Of a DNA stretch of 64,000 nucleotides, positions 1-8,592 are shown one piece after another. The notes below the pieces were generated by a model that saw only the letters and a program-made list of their open reading frames with translations, was not told where the DNA came from and did not search any database. The translations under genes and the position numbers were made by a program. This stretch comes from Blautia sp. BIOML-A1 (GTDB lineage: Bacteria > Bacillota > Clostridia > Lachnospirales > Lachnospiraceae): NCBI RefSeq assembly GCF_009883055.1, contig NZ_WWVR01000006.1, forward strand, positions 43,975-107,974, read 5' to 3'. Numbering within the stretch: the first letter of the stretch is position 1; each line of letters begins with the position of its first letter.

Positions 1-687
1 GCAGAGGAATTTATAAATTCTAAAGAGAGATATTGCTTATGGCTGAGAGATATTTCTCCAAAAGAATTAAACAAGTTGCCGATGATAAAAAAGCGTGTTC
101 AACAGGTTCGTGAATTTCGATTGAAAAGCACAAAAGCTGTTACTGTAAAAAGTGCGGATTCACCAACATTGTTTCAACAAATTAGACAGCCAGATGAACC
201 ATATATAATTGTACCAAGGGTATCATCGGAAAATAGAAGATATATACCGATGGGATATGAATCGCCAGAAACGATTATAACGGATTCTGTCCAGTGTATT
301 CCAAACGCTGATTTGTATACATTTGGAATTATTACCTCTAACGTACACATGGCATGGACGAGAGTAGTGTGTGGTAGATTAAAGAGTGACTATAGATATT
401 CTGCAAAAATCGTATATAACAATTTTCCATGGCCGGAGCCAACAGAACAGCAGAAACAGAAAATCGAAGAAACAGCACATAGAATTTTGGATGCCAGAGC
501 ACTTTTCCCAGACAGTAGTCTCGCAGATATGTATGATCCGTTGACCATGCCAACAGAATTACGTAGAGCGCATATCGCAAATGATAAAGCAGTTATGGCA
601 GCATACGGGTTTGGAACAAAGATGACTGAGGCTGAATGTGTAGCTGAGTTGATGAAACTCTATCAGAGAATGGTAAAAGAAAATTAA
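1..687 (+). CDS. Type IIL (MmeI-like) restriction-methyltransferase, C-terminal part
   Basis: The reading frame is open from base 1, so this is the 3' end of a longer gene; the first ATG at 76 is internal. The visible part matches the end of MmeI-family fused endonuclease/adenine methyltransferases. It has the target-recognition and helical tail region, with the typical stretch GIITSNVHMAW, then GRLKSDYRYS and YNNFPWPEP, then a helical C-terminus. In that family one protein both methylates DNA and cuts at a distance. The nuclease (PD-ExK) and SAM-binding (NPPY) motifs would lie upstream and are not visible, so activity cannot be judged. It is AT-rich like the rest of the island and is probably cargo of the mobile element. 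The family call is firm; completeness is unknown. Confidence 0.8.
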   Translation, partial: AEEFINSKERYCLWLRDISPKELNKLPMIKKRVQQVREFRLKSTKAVTVKSADSPTLFQQIRQPDEPYIIVPRVSSENRRYIPMGYESPETIITDSVQCIPNADLYTFGIITSNVHMAWTRVVCGRLKSDYRYSAKIVYNNFPWPEPTEQQKQKIEETAHRILDARALFPDSSLADMYDPLTMPTELRRAHIANDKAVMAAYGFGTKMTEAECVAELMKLYQRMVKEN

Positions 688-700
688 GGGGCAGTACAAA

Positions 701-1341
701 ATGAAAAATTGTTTTTATTACTGACAAGTGTTCTTTTGATAGGTCTGACTGCTTGTGGAAATAAAGAGCCGGAGTATTCATTGGAATTTATTGAAGGGAA
801 AACAGTGACGATTGAGGATAACGAGTATGTTGGAGCATTCTTCAATTTTACGAATAATGGTGATGCAACTACATATTGTCCAAATGATAATGAAATGAAA
901 ATTGGCTTTGAAACATCAAAACTGGTTAATCTGCAATCGAAAGGAATTATTTATTTGTTAGAAAGTAAAATTCGTTCAGACAATAGTTCTACAGCATTGC
1001 TTGGATTTGACAATTACAGTTTGGAACATTTAATGCCAAAGAAATGGAGAAATAATTGGGGGGCTTGTGCGACAGAAGATGATGCAAAAAAGAGAGATTC
1101 TCTATTACTGACATTGGGGAATTTGGCGATTATTCCGCAAACTTTAAATGCATCTATACGTGATGCTGCATGGAATGTAAAAAAGGCGGGAAAGGGACAA
1201 AATAAACCAGGTTTACTTTTGTGTGCGAGCGGACTTTATACATTACATGACGTACTTCAAAAAAATGATTGGAACGAACATGAAATAGAAAATCGTGCAG
1301 AATGGCTCTTAGCTAATGCACAGAATATTTGGAAAATATAG
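701..1341 (+). pseudogene. Decayed chimera: lipoprotein N-terminus joined to GmrD-like DUF1524 C-terminus
   Basis: From 709 a 210-residue frame begins with a lipoprotein signal (FLLLTSVLLIGLTACGNKE, lipobox LTAC) and a short Ig-like stretch ending near GAFFNFTNNGD. From about base 890 it changes into the end of a GmrSD/DUF1524-type nuclease: DNYSLEHLMPKKW (the SxEHxxP motif), then LLTLGNLAIIPQTLN and a C-terminal Trp-rich tail. The natural ATG at 701 runs into a stop after seven codons. One extra A in the A-run at 704-708 would restore a normal MKKLFLLL lipoprotein start, so the start is frameshifted. A secreted lipoprotein fused to a cytoplasmic HNH-type nuclease makes no functional sense, so I read it as two gene remnants joined by deletion. 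It lies 13 bases after the methyltransferase stop. Confidence 0.6.
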
Positions 1342-1370
1342 AATATTTCAAATCCATAAAAGCTGAATGA

Positions 1371-1429
1371 AAACCAATATGGGAATTTTACAGGTGGTAC
1401 AAAATTTGTAAAATTTTCATATTGGTTTT
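1371..1429 (+). terminator. Long-stem terminator
   Basis: AAACCAATATG at 1371 pairs with CATATTGGTTT ending near 1429. An inner AATTTTAC/GTAAAATT pair extends the stem, and a T-run follows. It closes the restriction-modification remnant region. Confidence 0.75.
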
Positions 1430-1499
1430 TTGTGATTTGTAAAAAATCATAAATTTGGATACTGAGTAAGGTTTTGGATTTTTATTTTTTATGTATTTT

Positions 1500-2075
1500 T
1501 CAATTTTGGATAAGGCTCCGAAATTGGCAATTTTGCGGAAGTGTATCCACACTTCCTGTCCTTGCTGTTTTTAAAATCACATAGTGATTTCACAGGGATA
1601 TAGAGATATTTAGTCTATTTTATATCCCTGTGTTGTGACCGGAAAAATTCGGGGAACCAAGTGTATATTTATGCTGAATGTGAGGGACTGGGGAGCACAA
1701 TCCTCAGCAAGAATCCTACGTCCGGAAAATATCATATTGCTAAAATAGCGATATGGTATTACCGGGGTGGATCTTGCTCTAATGTGTACAGTAACCTCGG
1801 CATAAATAGAAAGAATGGGTTTGGGGAATCCCCAGCAAGATAAAAACCTGATGAAAGAACATTTGTCGGAAAGACAATATTGTTAAACACAGGTGGATCT
1901 TGCTCTGGGGTAAGAAAGAAGTATCTTTATATTATCAAAATGATATTTGGAGTTTATGTTGTTGGAAAGTCGTAAGCAGGAAGATAACTTCCAGTTGTCG
2001 GTGCAAATATAATGAATAAAAGTGTCCAGTACATTTTTTGTGATGGGTATTTTGGTGGAATCCACTTTTATTTAT
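1500..2075 (+). ncRNA. Candidate structured non-coding RNA or recombination-site locus
   Basis: No credible protein frame exists between 1342 and 2403. The stretch is full of perfect or near-perfect hairpins. GGAAGTGT/ACACTTCC lies at 1537-1556, AAATCAC/GTGATTT at 1574-1590, and a 12-bp stem CACAGGGATATA/TATATCCCTGTG at 1591-1632. Two related long hairpins follow, each closed by AGCAAGA...TCTTGCT (1706-1778 and 1834-1904). The first has an inner stem CATATTGCTA/TAGCGATATG. A TAAAAGTG/CACTTTTA stem near 2017-2070, followed by T-rich sequence, could be its terminator. It matches no RNA family I recognise. It could be one RNA, two tandem RNAs, or subterminal DNA hairpins of the mobile element. 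Strand is a guess based on the terminal T-rich end. Confidence 0.4.
1690..1904 (+). repeat. Two imperfect tandem hairpin units sharing AGCAAGA / GGTGGATCTTGCTCT
   Basis: Unit A (1690-1778) and unit B (1823-1904) share the same order. Each has a GGGGA...TCC hairpin, AGCAAGA, a GTCCGG or GTCGGA core with an inner stem, then the identical 15-mer GGTGGATCTTGCTCT (from about 1766 and 1892). The inner stems differ in sequence (CATATTGCTA stem in A; CCTG/CAGG with TTGTC/GACAA in B) but keep pairing. This suggests selection on structure. Confidence 0.6.
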
Positions 2076-2403
2076 TTTTGAATAATAAAATTTTGAATCT
2101 GCAGCCGATAGAAGCAGATGGTTATAAAAAGCTTTTGATAACTATGAGTGCAAAAACAGATAGCTGCGAAAACTTATTATGAGCTAATAGCAAAATTTGA
2201 TATTTTGTGATATTGAGGGTATGGGGAATCGTAATCTCCATTAAGTTCGTCAGAGAATCATAATCCAGAAATGGGATTTTGAGTTACTCTAGGCGATACT
2301 TGCTTTAGAAAATGATTTGCCATAATGAGTTAGAACATGGGAGGAGGAAGCGTTAAAAAAAGAGAGAGTCATAAGCAACTCTCTCTGTGATAAAATTAAA
2401 AAG

Positions 2404-3201
2404 TTATAGTATCAGTGATTCGGTAAGATTACAAAAATCCTTAACAGGAATATTTTCTTTAAGTGGTAAAGCTGTCTCTAAAAAGGTTTCGTCTGCAAAT
2501 CTTTCGAGTTCAGAATCAAAATGTATAATTGAAGCATTTGTATTTAATTGGTATGGTGGAATTGTAACAAAATAATCATAATCTTCGTAAGAAGGAGTGG
2601 CGCAAGAAACTTTAATTTTTCCGTCCAATTTCAATTTTGCAAATTCTCCATAAATGGCAGTTAAGGCTTTTTTTCTTTCTTCATCAGAAGTAATTCTATC
2701 TACATATCTAATATACCAATAATCTATATTTCCCTCTTTTAATTCAATTAAATAATCGTATGATCTGGGCGTTCCAGATTTTATTGTCCATTCAACTTTA
2801 TGCAGACTTGTCATCATGGAAAGTCCACGCATTAAAGTAGAAAAAAACTTTTCATGCACCTGAACAGTAGAGAGATCCAGAGAAAATCCATTGTCTGCAA
2901 TTATCTTTTTTCGTTCCCGTATTTTCTTAGAAGAATATCCCGTTGCATCATATAATTCTTGGATAAGTTCTGGATCATCAATGGCTTTTGCAATTTTATC
3001 AATAGTGCTTTTATATGGTCTTCCAGATCGGGCACCGTTGAGCATTCGTGAAATGGTTGCATTATTTAAGCCTGTTTGTTCAGATAATTCTTTTTGTGTT
3101 TTTTTCTGTAAAATGATTTGAAGTATATTGATGAATCTTTCCTGATCGTAAACGCTGTCAGGATTTATTAGTGTGCCTGAATTTGATATAAATTCGTTCA
3201 T
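2404..3201 (-). CDS. XRE-family transcriptional regulator (element repressor)
   Basis: The protein has 265 residues. Residues about 22-75 form a Cro/CI-type helix-turn-helix (QILQKKTQKELSEQTGLNNA, then TISRMLNGARSGRP). The rest is a long C-terminal domain I do not recognise, which may sense a signal or dimerise. The ATG at 3201 is preceded by an AGAGGAGA ribosome site. It is transcribed away from the recombinase genes. The shared 200-base intergenic region carries repeated AAGTCAAAGAAGTCAAA motifs, one of them directly upstream of its own start. By analogy with phage and ICE repressors it probably controls itself and the recombinases; this is inference. Confidence 0.8.
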   Translation of the reverse strand: MNEFISNSGTLINPDSVYDQERFINILQIILQKKTQKELSEQTGLNNATISRMLNGARSGRPYKSTIDKIAKAIDDPELIQELYDATGYSSKKIRERKKIIADNGFSLDLSTVQVHEKFFSTLMRGLSMMTSLHKVEWTIKSGTPRSYDYLIELKEGNIDYWYIRYVDRITSDEERKKALTAIYGEFAKLKLDGKIKVSCATPSYEDYDYFVTIPPYQLNTNASIIHFDSELERFADETFLETALPLKENIPVKDFCNLTESLIL

Positions 3202-3212
3202 TCAAATCTCCT

Positions 3213-3409
3213 CTTGACTTCTTTGACTTTGTATAAATTGACTTCTTGTATTTTATCTTATCAATTATATCCCTAAAAATCAATTTAAAACATAAAGAAA
3301 TCAAAAAATGCTTTATTGATATTCTTGCAAAAGTCAAAGAAGTCAAAAACGTAATTGACATTTTGATATCTTTGTGTATAATGTAAATCAAGAAGTCAAA
3401 GAAGTCAAA
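3213..3409. promoter_or_regulatory. Repeated operator-like 17-mers between repressor and recombinases
   Basis: The 17-mer AAGTCAAAGAAGTCAAA occurs exactly at 3331-3347 and 3393-3409 on the plus strand. It recurs with one mismatch on the minus strand at 3213-3229, and a partial copy (TTGACTTCTTG) is at 3238-3248. Each 17-mer is itself two AAGTCAAA half-sites. The copies flank the recombinase promoter and overlap the leader of the XRE gene, the layout expected for a repressor that controls both directions. Confidence 0.7.
3355..3382 (+). promoter_or_regulatory. Consensus sigma-A promoter of the recombinase operon
   Basis: A TTGACA -35 box (3355-3360), a 16-base spacer and a TATAAT -10 box (3377-3382) lie between two exact operator copies. 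Transcription would begin near 3390, inside the downstream operator. Confidence 0.75.
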
Positions 3410-3441
3410 TGAATCAAAAAGAAAGGAAGGAGGGCTGTGGA

Positions 3442-4545
3442 TTGAAATATAGGGTTGTTTCGATTTTGAAAGATAATAGACCACGTTTTTTGATTATTTC
3501 TGATATTGAAGAAATTGAAATCCTTCCATCAAAGTATTTGAAGCATCTGGATCAGATTAATGCTTCTCCGAATACTGTAAAATCCGCAGCTTTCGCACTT
3601 TCATATTATTACAATTATCTGCAGGAGCAAACGATAGGATTGGATGAGATTACATTGCTATCCTATTCAGAGCAGAATAAACATTTTATTGATTTCTTGT
3701 ATTGGGTTAAGAGTGGAAAGCATACTGAGCATAATACACAGACGAGCAATAAGACCTGCAATATGTATCTTGGTGCAGTCTTCAGATACTACCAGTTTTT
3801 GGCACTGGAAGATGTTTTGCCAATGCTTAAAGTCTTACGAGTAAAAAAAGTATCATATTTTGACAGTATGGGAGTAAATCATCAAAATGCAGTGAATTCG
3901 TTTAAAGGTTTCTTCAAAGAAGAAGAACCTAATCTGGAAGAAATAACATCCGAAGAAATACAGGAGCTGATAAATGCCTGTACGAATGATAGAGATCGAT
4001 TGCTGATAGCAATGATGGCAGAAACCGGTCTTAGATTAGGGGAAATTCTGGGAATCCATTATACCGAAGATATTGATTTTGAAAGAAGGACGGTTCGGGT
4101 AAGGTATCGTGAATCCAATACCAACTTGGCAAGAGCAAAAAATGCAGAATATAGAATGGCTTTGTTAAGTAATACAACTTTTGAGTTCTTGGTTAAGTAC
4201 ATTTCTGATAACCGAAAAAGTCTGATGAACTCGGAGTATCTATTTACAAAATTAACTGGAAAAAACAAAGGAGAGCCATTAGATGCGGCTTCTGTGTATA
4301 GCATGTTGAAAAGGCTATCCAAAAAAACGGATATCAATTCCCATCCGCATCAGCTCCGACACTATTTTGCGGAGGAAAGAAGAAAAGAAGGATGGGATTT
4401 GAATGACATTCGTTTTGCCCTGGGGCATAAGAAAGTTGAAACTACCATTAAATACTTGGGTGAAAATAATGAACGATTGATAGAAGCGACAGATCAATAC
4501 TACTCAAATAATGAAGATTTATACCAAATTGCAGATTTTCTGTAA
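3442..4545 (+). CDS. Tyrosine recombinase 1 (Tn554 TnpA-like)
   Basis: This is a site-specific DNA recombinase that joins and cuts DNA through a tyrosine nucleophile. It has an N-terminal SAM-like core-binding domain (SPNTVKSAAFALSYYYNYL) and a C-terminal catalytic domain with TGLRLGE (first Arg), HPHQLRHYFAEE (His-x-x-Arg), ALGHKKVETTIKYL (His and the Tyr nucleophile). All catalytic residues are present. An in-frame ATG at 3409 sits inside the operator and has no ribosome site. The TTG at 3442 has AGGAGG ten bases upstream, so I prefer it; the protein is then 367 residues, close to Tn554 TnpA. It is the first of a tight run of three recombinases. Confidence 0.85.
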   Translation: MKYRVVSILKDNRPRFLIISDIEEIEILPSKYLKHLDQINASPNTVKSAAFALSYYYNYLQEQTIGLDEITLLSYSEQNKHFIDFLYWVKSGKHTEHNTQTSNKTCNMYLGAVFRYYQFLALEDVLPMLKVLRVKKVSYFDSMGVNHQNAVNSFKGFFKEEEPNLEEITSEEIQELINACTNDRDRLLIAMMAETGLRLGEILGIHYTEDIDFERRTVRVRYRESNTNLARAKNAEYRMALLSNTTFEFLVKYISDNRKSLMNSEYLFTKLTGKNKGEPLDAASVYSMLKRLSKKTDINSHPHQLRHYFAEERRKEGWDLNDIRFALGHKKVETTIKYLGENNERLIEATDQYYSNNEDLYQIADFL

Positions 4546-4563
4546 AAGGAAGGAGGGATTACC

Positions 4564-6294
4564 TTGGCAGTATTAAAAATTGTTCCGAAGTTATATCAGG
4601 AAAAAATATCTGAGAAATTAAAGGAAGAAATATCTTTAGTTACGACTGGAGAAGCAAAATACTATAACCGGTTATACAAATTTTTTCAGTATACAGATAT
4701 ACAGTGTACTGCAGATATTAACTATGAAACGAGAAAAATGTATATGGATTCTCTTGAAAAAGAGGATATTTCAGAAAAATATAAAGAGGAATTACTGAGC
4801 TTATTTGATCGTTTAAAAATAGAAAATATGCCAGATGTCTATTCACAAGGAAAGCCCTTCTCTGTAGAACAGGAGTTTTTTAAGCAAGACAAATTGTTTT
4901 TGCTGTATGTCCCCAATAAGAAGAAAGCACAATCTTTTCGTCAGGTGGTCGATAAGAATGATTTGTTATGGGACTTAACGGGGATACATTCATCACAGTT
5001 GGTGCGACAGACAAAAATATTGCTGTGTGAAATTCTGAATATGGATAAGGTACAAAGACATCGAAGATATTTTTTAGAACCATTAAAAGCACTTATACGG
5101 TTTTGCGATAAGTACGGAATAGATGATATTGAAGAAATGGAACAGGCAGACGAAAACAGATTTTATCTGTATTTAAACAAGGAGTCGGAAATTATAAAAA
5201 AACAGGCTTCTAAGATTGTTGAGTTTGCGAGAAGAACGTTATTTCTGACAGATTCAGAGACAAATTGGCGAGCGTGTATCTGGTATATGGATAGGTTTCA
5301 GTTTGATAAATCGAGAATCAATGCCAGTTCACCTGTTAAAAGCCTTTCATTTATTAATATTTACGAAAAAGAAAATCGTTGGTATTTACAATTATACACA
5401 AAATATTTGGTCGGGATATCGGATCTGTCTTTATCAAATATCCGAAATACAATAAGTTTTATTTCACAATTTTTAAAATATCTGGATGGACAGAGTAAGA
5501 AAGTAACTGAACTGGAGATACAAGATATAGAGGGTTATGTGTCTGTTTTGGATAAGTCCGATATTAAGTATTCTACTTTTAACCGATATATCACACATAT
5601 GCATACATTTCTACAGTTTTTGAAAATGAAAAATATTGAAGTGTTGAAGTTTTATCCGGAACGATTTTTAAAAAAAGGTTTTTCAGAACACAATGAAAGA
5701 AGTGTTCCAGAAAAAACAATTGCTCATCTGATTAAGGAGCTGCCGGCATTCCCAGAGCATTTACAGTTGATGTATTTGATTTTGTTTTGCACAGGAATTA
5801 GGAAAAGCGAGGTTTGTACAATAAAATCGGGAGCCTTTTATTCACAAGGCAATGAGAATTGGATGCGCATATATCAAAGCAAAATGCGGAGAGAAAAAGT
5901 CATTCCTGTTCCCAGTTTATTGGTTGGACTGGTGAATGATTATGAAAAAAAGTACGGAATAAAAAATGGGGAGTATTTATTCAAAAATAAAAAGGGTGGT
6001 GCATTTAATGGACAGACATTTTCAAATCAGATGATTCGGGAGTGTAAGGTTCGTGGGATTGCCTGCGGAGATTATATCTTTAGAGCACACGATTACAGAC
6101 ATAACCTTGCAACTTCAATGTACGGAAATGGGGTTTCTATACAAGGGGTACGAGATTATCTAGGACATTCAAGTGAGAATATGACAAAACAGTACATTGA
6201 TTTCATGCCGGAACGTATTGTATCGGCTGAAGATAAATATTTCTCTAAAAATCAGTCATTTAAATTGAAAGGAGCAGAAGATGATGAAAGGTAA
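4564..6294 (+). CDS. Tyrosine recombinase 2 (Tn554 TnpB-like)
   Basis: A 576-residue tyrosine recombinase with a long N-terminal extension, close in size to TnpB of Tn554-type transposons. The catalytic domain is intact: CTGIRKSEV, then RAHDYRHNLATS, then YLGHSSENMTKQYIDF. The start is TTG at 4564, with GGAAGGAGG just upstream. It begins 18 bases after recombinase 1 and its end overlaps the start of recombinase 3 by 14 bases, so the genes look co-translated. In Tn554 the partner recombinases act together at a specific target; the same joint action is assumed here. Confidence 0.85.
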   Translation: MAVLKIVPKLYQEKISEKLKEEISLVTTGEAKYYNRLYKFFQYTDIQCTADINYETRKMYMDSLEKEDISEKYKEELLSLFDRLKIENMPDVYSQGKPFSVEQEFFKQDKLFLLYVPNKKKAQSFRQVVDKNDLLWDLTGIHSSQLVRQTKILLCEILNMDKVQRHRRYFLEPLKALIRFCDKYGIDDIEEMEQADENRFYLYLNKESEIIKKQASKIVEFARRTLFLTDSETNWRACIWYMDRFQFDKSRINASSPVKSLSFINIYEKENRWYLQLYTKYLVGISDLSLSNIRNTISFISQFLKYLDGQSKKVTELEIQDIEGYVSVLDKSDIKYSTFNRYITHMHTFLQFLKMKNIEVLKFYPERFLKKGFSEHNERSVPEKTIAHLIKELPAFPEHLQLMYLILFCTGIRKSEVCTIKSGAFYSQGNENWMRIYQSKMRREKVIPVPSLLVGLVNDYEKKYGIKNGEYLFKNKKGGAFNGQTFSNQMIRECKVRGIACGDYIFRAHDYRHNLATSMYGNGVSIQGVRDYLGHSSENMTKQYIDFMPERIVSAEDKYFSKNQSFKLKGAEDDER

Positions 6295-7789
6295 TATTAA
6301 TTTGATTTCGTATGACTGTTATCAACAAGCTACAGAAAAACAGTTGGCAGGACTGAAATGGAAGGAAAACAGGGTGTACTACATATCAGAGATTCATAAT
6401 GAAAAGATGCAGGATGAGATTTATGGGTATATCGATGATAGATGTAGACGTTTGTCATTATCAACAGTAGTAAATGATATTTACAGATTTGATCTGTTGA
6501 AAGAATTTCTGAATGAGAAGTGTACAAGTTGTAGCAGCATCACTGATAAAAAATGGGAAGAACTGGAGAGAAGTTATAAAGCATTTTTATATAAAAAAGG
6601 ATTGGCGCTGTATGTTAGAAGAAATAGACCGGATAGGCGGAATGTTGAGCAACAAAGTAGCGCTCAGATTTCTTTTCTGAAAATGTATTATGAGTATGTT
6701 GTGAAGTGTAAAACAGCAGATATTCCAGAAAATGAAAAAGATGTATGGGATATGAGAAAGTTGGATATTGTGCCAAGGAGTAATCCGATTCGTGGAAGAT
6801 ATAGATTAGATTTTCGTGAGATCAGGCAGAAAGAATTTAAAGAGATAATAAAGAAAATATTGTATAGCCACTGCCAGACAAAAGCAATGGGTAGTATAAA
6901 AGGTGAATTGCGTGGATTCCGTCGGTTTGCTAGTTTCATGTATGATCGATTCCCAGAAGTAAAGCACTTTACAGAAATTAGCAGGGATATGATAGAAGAT
7001 TATCTGGTTTATATAAAAACGGATACCGGTCTTACATCAGTCAGTTACACGACAGAGCTGTCGGTTTTGGATAATCTGTTGGATGAAATAGGGCGTGAAC
7101 TGGAAATAGGAAATATATGCAACCTTTTTCTGTCCAGTGATTGCAGAGCATATGACAACGCTTTACCAGAAGCGTATTCAGATGCAGAAATCAGAAGATT
7201 TAATTGTGCATTAACAAAATTAAAGCCCCAGTTAGGCAGATGTTTAATAATACATCAGATGCTCGGTACAAGAATAGAGGATACGTTGACTTTGCGAAGG
7301 GATTGCTTATCTGAGAAATCTGGACATTATTTTATAACTATTATCCAGCAGAAAACAAGGAAATACAAAAGACCAGTTAGCGATCAGCTGGCAGAATTGA
7401 TTAGAAAAGCAATAGAAGTTTCAGAAAAGGAGCATCCAGATTCAGAATATATTTTTCTGCAAGATAATGGAAAATTGTATACAGATTCAATGCTGAAATA
7501 TCATGTAAATATCATGATTTATGAAAATGATATCAGGGATGATAAGGGAAATTATTTTGAGTTTCGTACACATCGTTTTAGACATACTTTTGGAGTAAAA
7601 CTTACAGAAATGAAATTAGATGATGATAGCATTGCAAGGCTGTTGGGGCATAAGGATACACGAACCATACCACATTATCGGCGGTTAAGAAACGAAGCAT
7701 TAGCGGAGGATACAAAGGCTGTACGAGATGAAATGAATGAATTATTAGCACAATACAGGAGGGAAAAGGAAAATGCAGAAACACGATAA
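6281..7789 (+). CDS. Tyrosine recombinase 3
   Basis: The third consecutive tyrosine recombinase, 502 residues. The catalytic residues are visible in GTRIEDTLTLRRD, THRFRHTFGVKL and LLGHKDTRTIPHYRRL. The N-terminal half is a recombinase-type DNA-binding region. The ATG at 6281 overlaps the previous gene and is preceded by AAAGGAG. Its 3' end overlaps the next gene by 17 bases. Three adjacent recombinases recall both RIT elements and enlarged Tn554-like units. The TnpC-like protein that follows favours the Tn554 group. Confidence 0.85.
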   Translation: MMKGNINLISYDCYQQATEKQLAGLKWKENRVYYISEIHNEKMQDEIYGYIDDRCRRLSLSTVVNDIYRFDLLKEFLNEKCTSCSSITDKKWEELERSYKAFLYKKGLALYVRRNRPDRRNVEQQSSAQISFLKMYYEYVVKCKTADIPENEKDVWDMRKLDIVPRSNPIRGRYRLDFREIRQKEFKEIIKKILYSHCQTKAMGSIKGELRGFRRFASFMYDRFPEVKHFTEISRDMIEDYLVYIKTDTGLTSVSYTTELSVLDNLLDEIGRELEIGNICNLFLSSDCRAYDNALPEAYSDAEIRRFNCALTKLKPQLGRCLIIHQMLGTRIEDTLTLRRDCLSEKSGHYFITIIQQKTRKYKRPVSDQLAELIRKAIEVSEKEHPDSEYIFLQDNGKLYTDSMLKYHVNIMIYENDIRDDKGNYFEFRTHRFRHTFGVKLTEMKLDDDSIARLLGHKDTRTIPHYRRLRNEALAEDTKAVRDEMNELLAQYRREKENAETR

Positions 7790-8180
7790 AATGGTAGCAC
7801 TGGCAAAAGAAAAAAGTGCGGAAATGACGGAAACAGCAATAACAGCTATTGAAACAATGTATAGAAAAAATATAAAAATTTCAGTTGCTGAACTTACAAA
7901 ACTAACAGGACTTTCCAGAGGTTTTTTCTATAATAATCCGAATGTGAAACAGGTCATGATGGAATTGAAGGAAAAACAACAGGGAATGATATTGCGAAAT
8001 CCTAAAAGTGATGCTATTGCAAAAGCACAGGAAGCACGGATTAAGAGTTTAGAACAGAAATTATCCGATAGTGTTCCGAAAAACGAATATGAAAGTCTTC
8101 AGAAAAAATATGAAGAATTACAGGTGAAATATAGTCAAATGAAAAAGGGAACACTGTTGAAGATGTACGACCAATTATAG
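7773..8180 (+). CDS. DUF6262 / Tn554 TnpC-like transposition protein
   Basis: A 135-residue protein with an N-terminal helix-turn-helix-like region (ISVAELTKLTGLSRGFFYNN) and a C-terminal coiled coil (about residues 85-130, heptad-like KSLEQKL and YESLQKKYEELQ). This is the architecture of the small TnpC-type accessory factor of Tn554-family elements, which affects efficiency and orientation of integration. It overlaps recombinase 3 and is followed 20 bases later by tnpV, so it belongs to the same operon. Confidence 0.75.
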   Translation: MQKHDKMVALAKEKSAEMTETAITAIETMYRKNIKISVAELTKLTGLSRGFFYNNPNVKQVMMELKEKQQGMILRNPKSDAIAKAQEARIKSLEQKLSDSVPKNEYESLQKKYEELQVKYSQMKKGTLLKMYDQL

Positions 8181-8200
8181 GAAGAAAAGGAGAATATTTT

Positions 8201-8581
8201 ATGCAGAACGAAATTTATGATGAGAAAAATGGACTTACTTATATGTTATGTGGTGATTATTATTTGCCAGAATTGGCACTTACAGATATCGAACCAACTT
8301 ATGGGAAATATGGGATGCTTCGTAAAAGCTATTTACAGGAACACAGAAAGGCAAAATATCAAATATTGTTGTTACAAGGAAAACTTGTCGAGCATTTGAA
8401 TCAGATTGATGCAGAAGCAAGGGATAGAGAAGAACAATTAGTAAAACAGATGATGGAGAAAGAAGGAATTACAGAGGAATTAAAAAGGCAAGACAACATG
8501 GAATGGACAAGGAGGATGAATACCCTTTGTCATGATGCAGAAGAGATGATTTTGACGGAAATGATATACACGAAAGGATAA
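8201..8581 (+). CDS. TnpV-like transposon-encoded protein
   Basis: A 126-residue protein starting MQNEIYDEKNGLTYML and containing GDYYLPELALTD. It matches the TnpV family carried by clostridial mobile elements beside recombinases. Its role in transposition is not established. The second half is charged and helical (residues 45-120). GGAAGAAAAGGAG provides the ribosome site 10 bases before ATG 8201. It is the last gene before the iteron array. Confidence 0.75.
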   Translation: MQNEIYDEKNGLTYMLCGDYYLPELALTDIEPTYGKYGMLRKSYLQEHRKAKYQILLLQGKLVEHLNQIDAEARDREEQLVKQMMEKEGITEELKRQDNMEWTRRMNTLCHDAEEMILTEMIYTKG

Positions 8582-8592
8582 TGAACTGTATT

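Noticed and set aside
1690..1904. Integron attC sites
   Set aside because: Hairpins are similar in size, but the GTTRRRY/RYYYAAC ends are absent.
1690..1904. Known riboswitch or group II intron domain
   Set aside because: No conserved core of cobalamin, c-di-GMP or SAM riboswitches, nor intron domain V, could be matched.
3442..7789. Straightforward RIT element
   Set aside because: RIT trios lack the TnpC-like and TnpV genes and the divergent repressor seen here; the unit fits Tn554-like elements better.
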